Assembly (NCBI GenBank): GCA_963969395.1
Contig: OZ017799.1
Span: forward strand, 22,694,501-22,758,500
DNA: 64,000 nt
Origin: Pseudoscleropodium purum
Lineage: Eukaryota; Streptophyta; Bryopsida; Hypnales; Brachytheciaceae
Direction: 5' to 3'
Shown here: one piece after another, positions 13,151 to 23,705 of the stretch
Numbering within the stretch: position 1 is the first letter of the stretch
How the letters are laid out: every line of letters starts with the position of its first letter
Program-made: the position numbers and the translations under genes
The notes under the pieces: model-generated
The model's database searches: none
What the model saw: the letters and a program-made list of their open reading frames with translations, nothing else
Told to the model about the DNA's origin: nothing

Positions 13151-13247
13151 TGAATTACCTAATTATTTCTTGTACTTTAACCCTTGAGTGTCCCAAGGCC
13201 CCAAATATGTTCTCTCCAATCTCCAATCTTTTTTTGATTGACTATTA

Positions 13248-13440
13248 TAATCTTTTCAATGGTATGGTCAAAGGACATGTCCTTTTTTCTTTAGCTTTAG
13301 GCTTATCTCTACTACCAATCGGTTTGGTTAGTTTATGTGAATCTCTTTTTAGGTAATAGTTTGATGGAAATGAATTGAGAAGGGTTTGGATTTTAATAAA
13401 CATGAGCTGGGCACTTGAAGAATTAATCCTAGAATGCTCC
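13248..13440 (+). repeat. dispersed repeat, copy 1 (inverted mate at 51455-51650)
   Basis: Shares long near-identical blocks with the reverse complement of 51455-51650. They include the block around gtcaaaggacatgtcctttt, the block actaccaatyggt and the block gaattgagaagggtttggat. It has no coding signature and the element class is unknown. Confidence 0.7.
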
Positions 13441-14106
13441 GACGTTCAAAATTTGGATGACGAACAGATTGACATTCAATTTTCTTTCTCATTATTGCTT
13501 AGATGAAAGTCATTTAATTTATGGAGATACTTCATCAAATTGTTGTCCTATCCAATGTTTGAATTTGGTATTACTAGAGTTCATATTTTTCTAAAATTAC
13601 AAATGTGGAAGTGTGTTAAATCAAAAATTGCATTGACTGTAGTTCAAAACTAGATTAGCAAAAATGAGGTCATAGATTAAAAGAACAAAACAATTTCAAA
13701 AAATCACCATATCAAGAGAACCTTGTTTCAAATCCATTCAAACAAGTTTTACTCAAAAAATGATAATATTTTACTTGTAATTGAATTTAGAATGAATTTA
13801 GAAATTTTCCTTTCAAAACTTATAAAAAATATTGGTAATAGCAATAATGAATCTTACCTTATGGATGGAATCTACAACTCTTATTGCATGTCAATTTCAA
13901 AATATTTTGCCCAGGTAACACTTTATAATGATTTTTCCCAAATCATCAATTTGGAAAAAGGATCTCAACGTTTAGGGGTTAATTAATTAATAGGCAAAAA
14001 ATTGCCCAAGTTGCTATGAAGATACGGTTCACCATATCATGCATTGCCCTAAATAGCATCTTACTATGTACTAAAAAGATGGCTCCCCTCCAATTTGCAT
14101 CAATTG

Positions 14107-14119
14107 CCCCCCCCCCCCC
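14107..14119 (+). repeat. poly-C tract
   Basis: A run of 13 C followed by TCTCTC. Confidence 0.9.
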
Positions 14120-14209
14120 TCTCTCAAAATTTAAGAAAAAATGCTTACCTTTGAAATTGCCGTTGATTTTTCTAAAGCTATTGATCTTGTGAGATTTAAT
14201 TTGAGCCGT

Positions 14210-14420
14210 CCAAATATGAAATACAAAATGAATAGTGGATACATAGTACTAGATATAGATACAAGATGAGTACTAAATATGGGTACCGGATACAAATACA
14301 ATACTGGATATGGCTACGGGATGAATATTGAATATAGATATCAGATACGGATACAATATTGGATACAAATACGAGATGAATACTGAATATGGATACTAGA
14401 TACAAATATAAAACCAAATA
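14210..14420 (+). repeat. 55-bp minisatellite, about 3.5 copies
   Basis: Degenerate GATAC/GGATAC-rich units. The landmark gatga(g/a)ta recurs at 14265, 14320 and 14375, an exact 55-bp spacing. An ORF in this area (14196-14615, minus) is a by-product of the array. Confidence 0.8.
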
Positions 14421-15024
14421 CGGAGGAATTATCCCATATTGATTGTCACTATGTTGGTTTCTAAAAATTACAAGAGGGAGAAAAGGAAGGGGGGTTTTCA
14501 AATGAAAATTTTTAAATCTATAAAACCCAAAAATGAGCCCAAAAATGGAGTCATTTTTGGGTGGATAGTGGGTACCTCTCTTCACTATCCACTCAAAAGA
14601 TGCCTCTACATTCATGTCTTACAAATCTCCCCTAACAGCACGTGGGGGAAAAAGTACAAAATCTACGCTGCTTTCACAGCTACTAACTTTTAGTCGGGAC
14701 TGAGTGTCTGCAAAACTGAGCATACTATTCCAGTAGACTGCCTGTACAGAAGACCTTGGGTCGGAAGTCTGAACTCTGAAGCAAGCAAACCATTTGAATC
14801 TCGGTGATGTGTTGCACTTCCATTGGCTTCTAACTTAGCAACGCGGCAGTTTTACAGCATAAGATTCGTAACCATGCCAGCTCTGATTGTCTGCATCTAT
14901 TTGGTCAATGTCCAGTGTTTCATCCACAAGGAGGATAGTTCATTCATAACCACACAATGTTCATCCTTGAAGGCAACAAGTACATGAGTTTTCATTTAGG
15001 GACAAAGTTAGCTGTGCCTTATAA

Positions 15025-15430
15025 AGGTATCGGCATTGTCCTAGGGAAAATGTCATTTGTATTAAAAATTGAACTCCAATGCAACTGGTATGGGTCCCGA
15101 CACTTTCATGGTCTTGGTATACAACTCTCTAGGTCTGACAAATTTCCAAAATGTGAGAGCATCCAAAATGCGGTTTCCAAAACAATCCCTCTATCGGCAA
15201 ACATTCCATGAGGCCTTTATAGTGCTAGACTTTTTTAAGACTAAATCAATCCAATGCAAAGCTGGCAATCCAAACATCAAAATGAACTTTTGGCATTATA
15301 AAAAGAAAGAAAAGAATCTTACATTAATAAAAAAAATTTCATTGAAACTAGAGGAGGTTGAATTGATTGGCATGCTTAACAATGTCGATGGAAAAGGGTT
15401 CACAATCATAATTATTTCTACCAAGAACCA
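15025..15430 (+). repeat. compound inverted-repeat element, left half (segments X and Y)
   Basis: Segment X (~15025-15165) is a diverged reverse complement of ~15435-15590. Segment Y (~15180-15425) is a reverse complement of ~15595-15850 at high identity judged by eye. Landmarks of Y are aatcttacatta, gaggttgaattgattggcat and cataattatttct. The ORFs in this region lie within the repeat and are not genes. Confidence 0.78.
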
Positions 15431-15434
15431 ACTT

Positions 15435-15860
15435 ATGAGCCCTTCATATTTTGGAAATTTGTCGGACCCAAAGGGTCACATACCGAGACCGTGGAAGTGT
15501 TGGGACCTATAACAATTGCATTGGAACCCAGTTTTTAATACAAACGACACTAACCCCAAGACTATTCTCGGGTGCATTGTAGATGCCCTAAAGGGCCTGT
15601 AAGTTGGTTGTTGATAGAAATAATTATGATTGTCAACCCTTTTCCACATTATTAAGCATGCCAATCAATTCAACCTCCCCTTGTTTCAATGAAAAGTTTC
15701 TAATGTAAGATTCTTTTCATTTTTTCTTTTTATAATGCCAAAAGTCCATTTCGATGTTTGGATTGTTGGCTTTGCGTTGGATCGATTTAATCTTAAAAAA
15801 GCCTGACACTGTAAAGGCCTAGTGGAATGTCCCTGTGTTTGCCGATTGAGGCCGATTGTT
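15435..15860 (-). repeat. compound inverted-repeat element, right half (segments X' and Y')
   Basis: Carries X' followed by Y', the reverse complements of X and Y, so the overall order is X-Y-X'-Y'. A simple palindrome would be X-Y-Y'-X'. This suggests an element with Y/Y' as long terminal inverted repeats plus a second copy of its interior to the left. Confidence 0.75.
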
Positions 15861-15869
15861 TACAGACAC

Positions 15870-16629
15870 CGCATTGCGAATGCTCTAACCGCCGCCTCCT
15901 AGCGGCTCAAAGGTTACCGAACTTCGTCCTTCAATGTCTGCAAGATCATCAACTTGCGACTTGGGAAGCACGGGGGGTGGTGGGGTGGGCCGAGAGTCGC
16001 CTGGGCAGGGCAGCGCGGGCAGCGCAGCCTGCGCAGGGCCACTGCCACGAATACTGCCACGAGTACCCCCTTTCGCTCGATGGGGGGTATTTAAGGTCTC
16101 CCGGAAACCCTCGGCGCTACCGCGTCGTCTGGGTCCTGCATCGAGAACCTCCGAGGTTACATAGTCCATACGTTATATACGCCAGCGACACATAAAGAAG
16201 CGGAGTTACCGATCGAGGAAGAGGACTACTGACACTAGGCGCGCTGCACTAGCTACTAAGTAGTACTACGCCTCCGTCTGCAGAGAGTCAATTTCTGAGT
16301 GAGCGCGTTTTGGAGTCGGAGTTGTGGATCGGAATCGGTGATATTATGCACTCCGTATCAATTAATTTCTTCGCTTAATTGATTGAGGAGTGTTATGGCA
16401 GGGATTTGTTGTGTAATGCATGCATGGGAGTTCAAGTAATGGCATCGTTAAGTTGCTCTCCTTGTTTTCCACTTTCTCAAACACTGGCTGACTAGCTCTG
16501 ATTTCGGTTCAACAGGGTGACTCCATCAGCATATATATTGTCGGTGAACAACGTTGTTTTGATCTACACGGTCGATTTTGTGAGTGAAGATCAGATTTCG
16601 TCCCTTCTTGCGACGAAACCACGCTCAAG
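15870..16629 (+). promoter_or_regulatory. GC-rich upstream region, probable promoter and 5' leader of the 16630 gene
   Basis: CpG-rich sequence, unlike the flanks, immediately upstream of the coding region. TATA-like motifs occur at ~16087 (tatttaagg) and ~16170 (gttatatacg). Transcription could start shortly after either; no start site can be fixed. Long GC-rich ORFs on both strands here (15827-16195) are judged compositional artefacts. Confidence 0.3.
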
Positions 16630-18171
16630 ATGGCCGAGATCGCTCTTGTAATGCCCGCTTTAGCAGCATTCTTTGCAGGCCTAAATGCGGGAATGAAAGT
16701 CATATCCCTTTACCTGCAATATCGTGCCAACCGCCAGAAGCCTGTCAAGAGGCCGGACTGCACTGCTCACCTTCGATTAATGTCCACGGGTGCCGGTGAT
16801 AATCGTCGCGCTCGTCCATACCAACATTTACTACAAGCTCCCAACATCACCAGCGACAGTCGTTCTCCTATTCGGAGATTTTCTCAAGTGGCAGGCTTGT
16901 CGCAGCAGCTGGCTGTTCGCAATTCCACCCCCCAGCTCCCCCACAACGCCTCCGTGGACAGTTTCGGAGGCGTAATCCTTTTGACTTCCAAGCAGCAGGC
17001 ACGAGACACGCACAAGGATACGAGCTATTACGGTGTGAGCACAGGTAAGGCAAACAATTTCAACTGAAAGTTGCAAAACTCCGGTTCTCAAAGTCAGTTC
17101 AGTGGAATAAGCACAGGAATGATTTTGAAACTGCTTTCAGTGACGGTTTAAAATTTAACGGAATTGACTTTCAAATCGCTTTCAGTGAAAGATTTTAAGC
17201 CAATTCCATTAAACTGGTGGTACTCCATGCGCCATTTGGACATTAATTTACATGAACTTGTCCCCATAGATATGCAAATTCGTATGCAACTTACATTTCA
17301 TCACAACATTTTGCACCTTAACACTCGGATTTCCACCTACTCACCCTCCCGGATCCCTAAATCATTTCATTTTTTTCCTTGCTTGAGGGTTCACTGGGCC
17401 TTAATTCGGAATGACTTTGGCATGCGCCAATTGACTTTTCATTCTCCTTTGATATCTAGCACGGATACGGATGTTTCTCCTATAATCGTTCATTCGTCAT
17501 TCTGACTGAAATTTCCCTATATACTTGAAATTCTTAAAGGTGCTAGGCCCAGGGGAAACTCTCAATCTTCTGAAATCCAGGCTATGGCCTCCGCCAAGGC
17601 CCACTGGAAGTCCCTCAAGTCGAGCGACTACGGCGTGAACACCGCCAACGCCAGGGCCGTGGCCGTCGTCGACTTAACCCATTCCAACGTCACGGTGTTC
17701 GTGGAGAAGCACAAGACGTACTACAGGAGTTACAAGGTCAAGTCCTGTCCCGACATCGCAGGCTTTTTATTGAAGTATCGACCGCACGAGGTGTTCTCCG
17801 GAGAAATCGTCGACGGGAAGCTGGCCAGAGGCAACCACGGCATCACGCGTGTGGAAGACGATGGCGAGTGCGCCTTTCAATCGTCGAATTGCTGGACGAA
17901 GTTGGGAGTCAGTGCAGCGGGGATTGAAAGAGAGGTGGCACGAGCCCCCATCTTTGTGCAGATGGTGCGAGGAGCGGTGTTTGGATTGATTTGCTGTGTG
18001 CACAAGAGGCCGAGCTCCATGAATGTGGACATGCGGTATGGAAATGGAACGGACTTCGTGCATGTGGATACAGATGTGGGAGGCAGACTGGAGAGAGGCC
18101 CGGATTGCTGTTTCAGCGTCTTCAGTATCTGTACAAATGGATGGTTGAGAGAGAAGGTGCTGGTTGGCTAG
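16630..18171 (+). CDS. two-exon gene of uncertain family; possible actinoporin/bryoporin-like protein
   Basis: Exons 16630-17034 and 17581-18171 join in phase 0, with donor gtgagc and acceptor atccag after a pyrimidine-rich stretch, giving 331 residues. A second junction (17044/17540) is also in frame but its acceptor is weaker. Exon 1 begins with a hydrophobic or amphipathic helix (residues ~2-30, MPALAAFFAGLNAGMKVISL), then a basic, Ser/Pro-rich segment. Exon 2 is GC-rich and well coded. It contains YGVNTANARAVAVVDLT, a strand-like NVTVFVEKHKTYYRSYKV and KLARGNHGI. The pattern of an N-terminal helix, a VAVxxxNxT-like strand, YxxS and ARGxxG recalls actinoporin-like pore-forming proteins known in mosses and other seed-free plants. 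The later part, with Cys-rich segments, fits less well. Treat the family as a hypothesis; it could equally be an unrelated lineage-specific protein, or exon 1 might be spurious. Confidence 0.5.
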
Positions 18172-18185
18172 AACAGGCATGTCAA

Positions 18186-18326
18186 CGTCAATTTCGTTAA
18201 ATGAGCGGTATTCCAATAGTTTGGCACTTTTCAGAACGAGCGTTCTCAAACATAAACTGCATTTGAGACGGTTATGTACAATGATTTTGGGTGGCGGAAT
18301 CGTGCCAGTTTAACGAAATTGACTCT
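18186..18326. repeat. short element with 15-bp perfect inverted ends
   Basis: GTCAATTTCGTTAAA at 18186-18200 is exactly reverse-complemented at 18310-18324 (TTTAACGAAATTGAC). A third, one-mismatch copy (TTTAACGGAATTGAC) lies near 17153-17167, inside the intron of the upstream gene, so exon 2 is itself flanked by inverted copies. Confidence 0.6.
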
Positions 18327-18329
18327 ATG

Positions 18330-20360
18330 TACAGTATATACAGTATGTGCAGTATCATTTTCAGGATACATGTAGAGTAAGTACAGAGCGACTCTTCCTA
18401 CAGGAATATGTCAAAAATCTGTAGTAAACTGTAGTATAACTTACGAATCCATTCTGTTCTGAATGATTCTATGCCAGACTGAGATCGAGGTCTGCCTTCA
18501 TTTAGAATTCGACCTTCACTTGCAGAATTAGGAAGCCATCTTCTCACTCAAACTATGAATTCCAGATCAAGTTGATCTGAGTTTTGATAAATGCAAAAAA
18601 GGAATTGAAGGTTTAGTCTCTCTGGAGATGCTGGTTTTGTGAAAGCACTAGCAAGGGTTTATGACTTTTTGTGTGCTTCTCTGTTTCGGTTCGGGCTGGA
18701 GATTCCATGAGACGACTACCTATGTGGAGCGCTAAATGTGTTATTTTTTAAATTTATTTTGCATTTCATTGTGGTTCGGTATCCAGCCTTAGAATCAAAC
18801 TGAAGTCTCTACCTTGCAAGGCAGTTCAAGTTTGGATAGCTTGTATGATACTCAGTTCAGTCTCAAAACCTGCCGCACATGGGGTTGTGAGCTACCGACA
18901 CTGGTTTGACAGCAATGAATCTCAACCTAGCAAATTCTCAGAGAACATCCATACATGCCCCTGCAGAAGCTTCGACATCCAATCTGAAGGAGACGAAGGG
19001 GAAGCTCAAGAAAGAAGAAAATTTTGGAACACCTAACAGAGTATGCATCGACGAACCCGGGGACAAACCCTCGTTGTTGAAGTTTAGATTCACTTAATCT
19101 TAAGGTTTATTTTAGAGTTTAGGGTTTTCTCAGGGTTAAGGGTTAAGGACCTAGAAGTCTGCTGTCAGAAAAAAAAAATTTAATTTAAAAATTAAATCTC
19201 CAAATGCAGAAAGAAATTGAAAAAACAAAAACAAAAATATTAGACAATGATGAGGTAGGGGCTCAGCCACGTCAGCAGTATAAACCCCGGAGTTCACAGC
19301 ACTGCAGCAGTACAATTGCCAGCTTAAAAACTCATGGGCTCTTTAAGTCTTCAAATTTCTTTTAATGATTAGGTCTCATAGTTCCCGGCATAACTCCATC
19401 TTTTAGTAGGTATAAGTAGGTGACGTGAGGCCTATCTTTTCTCTAGCAGAATTTATTTTTATTTTTAACCAACACATGCAGTTTTCTTGAGAACTGATTC
19501 TGGTGATCATATGAAATTTTAACCCCATCTGAATTTTATTCTTCCCAATATGATCAATTGAATTTCATAGTAGTATTTTAAATCCATGAATCTTTGCAAG
19601 AATTTTAGGCTTCAAGAGCATTCTAATACAATAACTACACCTAAAATCAAGACTACTCTTCAAAATTGCCCCCTATTTTGGAAGGGAAAATGAATAGGGA
19701 GGATACCTCAAATGGTGCACATTACAAAGATAAGTGTAAGGTGGAGTTAGGGGCCATTTTAAGTAGTGTGTAGCTCTATTTATAATACTGTAGTAGTGGC
19801 AACCTTACAAGTGATCGATTTTGGGTACACTTTTTATTGTCTTAAGTTCTTCTCTATGACATGTTTTGATACTAGTAGTGTCATTTCTTGATGTGCATCA
19901 AATGCATTTTAACATCACCTACATGACACTTTTAGCAACTTACACCTTGCATCTTTGAAAATTTGTAATTGATTTACAATGCATCCAAAAATTATGGAAC
20001 CACTTGCATTTTGATTCATTGTCCTTTACCAATGTGTAAAAATTGTTGTTCAATTTTTAGAGCATATTAGTTATGCCACACACAAAGCTTATTTGTGCAA
20101 TTTTAGGTGTAGTTACCTTACTAACTCATGGGTTTGGATTGCATGAATATCTAAACAAGGAGATCAAGGAAATCAAGAAGATGTGTGTTTGAAACCATCC
20201 GGCATTTGTTTTCTTCGAATTAGGTTTTGACAAAAGAGGAACTTGCTTCGCATAAGTGAATCCAAACTTTGTTGAAACAAAATCCCTATTAGGTCATCAT
20301 TGAAGTACCTTTGAGAAAATAAACCAATGCATTACTTGATGATTGTTGCCACTCTAAATT
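18330..20360. other. intergenic, no supported gene
   Basis: No coding signature. Degenerate telomere-like motifs (gtttaggg, agggttaagggttaagg) occur at ~19118-19148. Confidence 0.4.
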
Positions 20361-20365
20361 ACATA

Positions 20366-20600
20366 TATCATTAGAAGATTTTTGAGGGTATTGGAACCTC
20401 TTTAAGCTCTAATCCCCTTGTTTTCTCTCCCCAACGAAGGGAACGACTAGTTGTCAAATTTATTAAAAAAAAATTTAATTCTTAAAATGCAAATTTCTTT
20501 TTTCCTTGAAAAATGATGTGCATTTTTGGCTCCATTTGTAGTGTTTTCAGGGTTGGAGGACTTGTAGGATTCCAATGCCCTCAAAAATCTTCTAATGATA
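20366..20600. repeat. hairpin-forming inverted repeat, ~34-bp arms
   Basis: Arms 20366-20399 and 20567-20600 are near-perfect reverse complements (core attagaagatttttgaggg) separated by ~167 bp. No coding content. Confidence 0.75.
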
Positions 20601-20657
20601 GATCATTTCCTATCCATTGATGATGACTTCAGTGATCAATATGCACTACCGAATTAA

Positions 20658-20799
20658 GATAGATGGATAAAAACTCTAGTCTACAAAAAATGTTGGCTTG
20701 AATAAAGTGTCTATTTGTGATGACAATGAATCAATGTCCAATGGATTAAAGGCCATTGATGCAAAACTATTCTTCTCTTTCGAGAATAGACACTTTAGT
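20658..20799 (+). repeat. 142-bp dispersed repeat with internal stem, copy 1
   Basis: Closely resembles 31333-31474 in the same orientation. It contains a perfect 12-bp inverted pair, AAAGTGTCTATT (20704-20715) and AATAGACACTTT (20785-20796). Confidence 0.78.
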
Positions 20800-21039
20800 G
20801 TACTGAAGTAATATGAAACTAAAGCGATAAAAAAAATAAGCATTCATTGCAATTCTATAGTCAAAGATACTCTAAGACTCAAATCTTCTAATTAAATTTG
20901 CACCAGATGAAAGGATGCAAGGGGTGCACTACATTGCACCATTGGTTAACTCCTAAAGTCCCATTGTTCCCTTGGGGGACAAAATGGATTTCGGGCAAGC
21001 TCCTACGATGTCAATATTCATCATGATTTTTTGAAACAT

Positions 21040-22860
21040 TTTGTAAAGATAGAAAAACACATTAGATTTTTGGAAATATAATTTTTATTTCAATCAATAT
21101 CTACAAGCAAAAGTTATTGCTCAAAAAATCCTTTTTTTAGGTGCAATGGGCAAAAATTATCCCCCGCAAAAAACTTAATTTAAAAACAAAATTATTTTTC
21201 ATAGATTGTAATTTTATCTATATAGAGAGCTTTGATTCATTCCATTTATCTGATTTGTTATGTGAAATTTATGGATAATTCCATTTTGAGGGCAATTAGA
21301 AAATAACTTATAGGATTCATTTTTGAATTCAATTTTCACAATTTTTCAAAAAACTTTGTTTGACAAGGTTAAGTTTGCTTGTTTAAGGGTGAATGCAAGA
21401 AACACTAGTACAATTTTGTATCACACTTGCATTTTCTAAGTTGTGATTGGCCATATCTTTTGCAAATTGAAGCCAATGTACTTGAAATTTTTTGTGAAGA
21501 TCAGAATTTAGACAAAAATTAAAGAAATTATTTTTTTGAAATTTTTAAAAATCATTTTATATTTAAATTTAAATTTAACTAATTTGTCACACTTTGTTCT
21601 TTAGGGGTTTTAGTATTGGGGACTATCTAAAATTAATGATCTAGAGCTAAAACTTTTGGGCTCTATTCCTAAACTAGAGATGCATGTACCCACAAAAAAG
21701 AACTTAGAAAAACATTATTTTATGTCCTCTAAATTCATGCAAATAGGACTCCCTTGCGCGTCCTATTCTAAACAATGAAAATGGTTTCAAGGTCATTTAT
21801 TTAGCAAAATCTATTCATTATGATGTCTTCTCAAATTTACAATTTTTAGTTTCTTTAAAAAATTTCTTTCCTATTTTTTATAAATTAAAATGTCAAAGTA
21901 CCTATTTTCATGAGATTTTGTACTTTTCTAGTTCTCCTACTTAAATTGTTTTTCTATACTTTTTCTTTTTAGGGTACCTTTTCCTTAAAGGTTTGTACAT
22001 GAAACATATTTTTCAAATTTTTTTTCAAATTTTATAATACTACTGAAAAAATCATGAGTATTATGACTAATGCAACAAAACCGGAAGGGGTTTCTTGCAT
22101 TCACCCTAAAACAATATCACCATTGGGATTGTAGTGTTTCAATTCCATCTTAGAGCTATTAACGATTTAGTTTTCTTTCAATCTTGGACCTACTTCTACT
22201 TAACAATTTTTCAAACAATGAAAATCAAGTAGTTTTAAAAAAAATCCTAAACTTCCAACTCAAATCTTCAAAATAATTTTAAAAAATTTGAAGTCCATAG
22301 TGCAAAAAAATTCTACAAATGGTGGTCAAAATCATCTGAAATTGTAGGCTAATTTTCAAGAAAACTTCTTTTTTCCAACTTTGAATGCTATATCTTCCAA
22401 TCTCTATAGTCAAACTTTATAAAATTCTTACCACATGATTTAAAACAAGTGAAGTATAAGATCCTATGATTAGATTCTAAGAAAAATATTTTTTTTCTAT
22501 TTTCTTGGGTGAATATAGCTACACAAACAATTTTGAGTCATTTTTGATAAAATAAAAAAATGGCCTTGGAACATTTGGGATTAATTTGATTATAAGATCC
22601 TGATGACTATGAGTTCAATTTGCAAAAACACTGTCCACAAATGTTCCACTAGAAGGGTGAGTAGCAATACACATTTCCAAATTGTACTCCTAAGACTTAG
22701 TAATCCAAACAAACTATTCGAAATATAACATATTATCCTTCTAACTTCCAAATTATTTTTGGATTTTAGTACATTTTTGCTTATATTTTTGTTCAAAAAT
22801 GTTATTTCAATCTTTCAATTTTATCAAATTGGTTGTAAAATGAGGTTATCTTTTAATCTT
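21040..22860 (+). repeat. diverged unit of the ~955-bp foldback family, interrupted by an insertion
   Basis: The flanks at 21200-21375 (agctttgattcattccattt) and from 22115 (accattgggattg, ttcaattcc) match consecutive parts of the unit seen at 52821-53775. The element at 21379-22114 interrupts it. Confidence 0.55.
21379..22114. mobile_element. 736-bp MITE-like element with ~25-bp terminal inverted repeats
   Basis: The end at 21379-21403 (core AGGGTGAATGCAAGAAAC) is reverse-complemented at 22090-22114 with one mismatch in 25; the inner 18 bp are perfect. There is no ORF. It splits a foldback-family unit. The target duplication is not clear, so the superfamily is unassigned. Confidence 0.72.
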
Positions 22861-22869
22861 TAAAATTCC

Positions 22870-23400
22870 AAGTCTTTTTTTTCCATCAAGTACTCAAAGA
22901 TGCCATTTCTATTGTAAAGAGCACATGATTTAAAAAAAATTAAAATCATATTTTCGTGTAGGATCTTGCACTAAACTAGTATAAGGATGTGTAGAAGAAA
23001 TTTCAAAATATTTGACCATGTAGATTGCAAGATATTTGCATTTAAAGTGAAGAAAATGGTTTTCTTGGCACCTCATTAAGACTAGACTATAACACTTTGA
23101 ATCCTATGAGTTTAAATTTTTTGCACTACCAATATTGAATTTAAGATTTTTCTATTGAAGAATTGAGTTGAAAGTTTAGGAAATTAGTTCAACAACTTGA
23201 TTTTCATTCTTTGGAAAATTGTTAAGTAGAAGAAGACCATATGAGATTGAAGGGAAAACAAAATTATTATTAGCTTTAAGATGAAATTGAAATATAATAA
23301 TCTTGATGGTGAGATTGTTCTCACTACTATACTAAACCTTGTAGATTTTTTTTTTAAATTGTGAAAGTTGATTTCAAAAATGAAGCCAATACATTATTTT
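22870..23400 (-). repeat. opposite-orientation partner of the 22120-22850 repeat
   Basis: The reverse complement of ~23110-23310 matches 22118-22310 closely (for example cttctacttaacaatttt and gaatgaaaatcaag blocks). 22880-23110 matches 22320-22480 more weakly. It forms a second long inverted repeat from foldback-family sequence. Confidence 0.65.
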
Positions 23401-23705
23401 TTTCAAGATGTTTAGATGTTATAATTGTCGACAAAACAAGAAGTTCCATAACTTTCACATCACTAATCCAAATGAAATGAATCAAAGTTCTCCATGCCGA
23501 CAAAATATGATCTATAAGAAACAAGTTTTTTTTAACTTTTTATTTCAAGCTTTTTTGGATTTCTTTTGTTGCCCCAAGGAAACCATGGTCTCAAATACTC
23601 TCCTCGAAGATATGGTAAGCTTACACCATTCTTTGTTGCTTGGTCTTCTGGCCCATTTGAATTTGGTTTGGTAAGGGATTGCATCTCCTTGGATTGGTTC
23701 ATGCC

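Noticed and set aside
14957..15512. Overlapping ORFs of 84 and 147 residues
   Set aside because: They fall inside the X-Y-X' inverted-repeat element and have no protein signature.
15827..16195. 122-residue ORF and overlapping minus-strand 94-residue ORF
   Set aside because: GC-rich DNA leaves several frames open on both strands. No conserved motif, and the left end lies in repeat Y'.
19110..19150. Telomere-like TTTAGGG / AGGGTTA motifs
   Set aside because: Degenerate and very short; not an interstitial telomere array.
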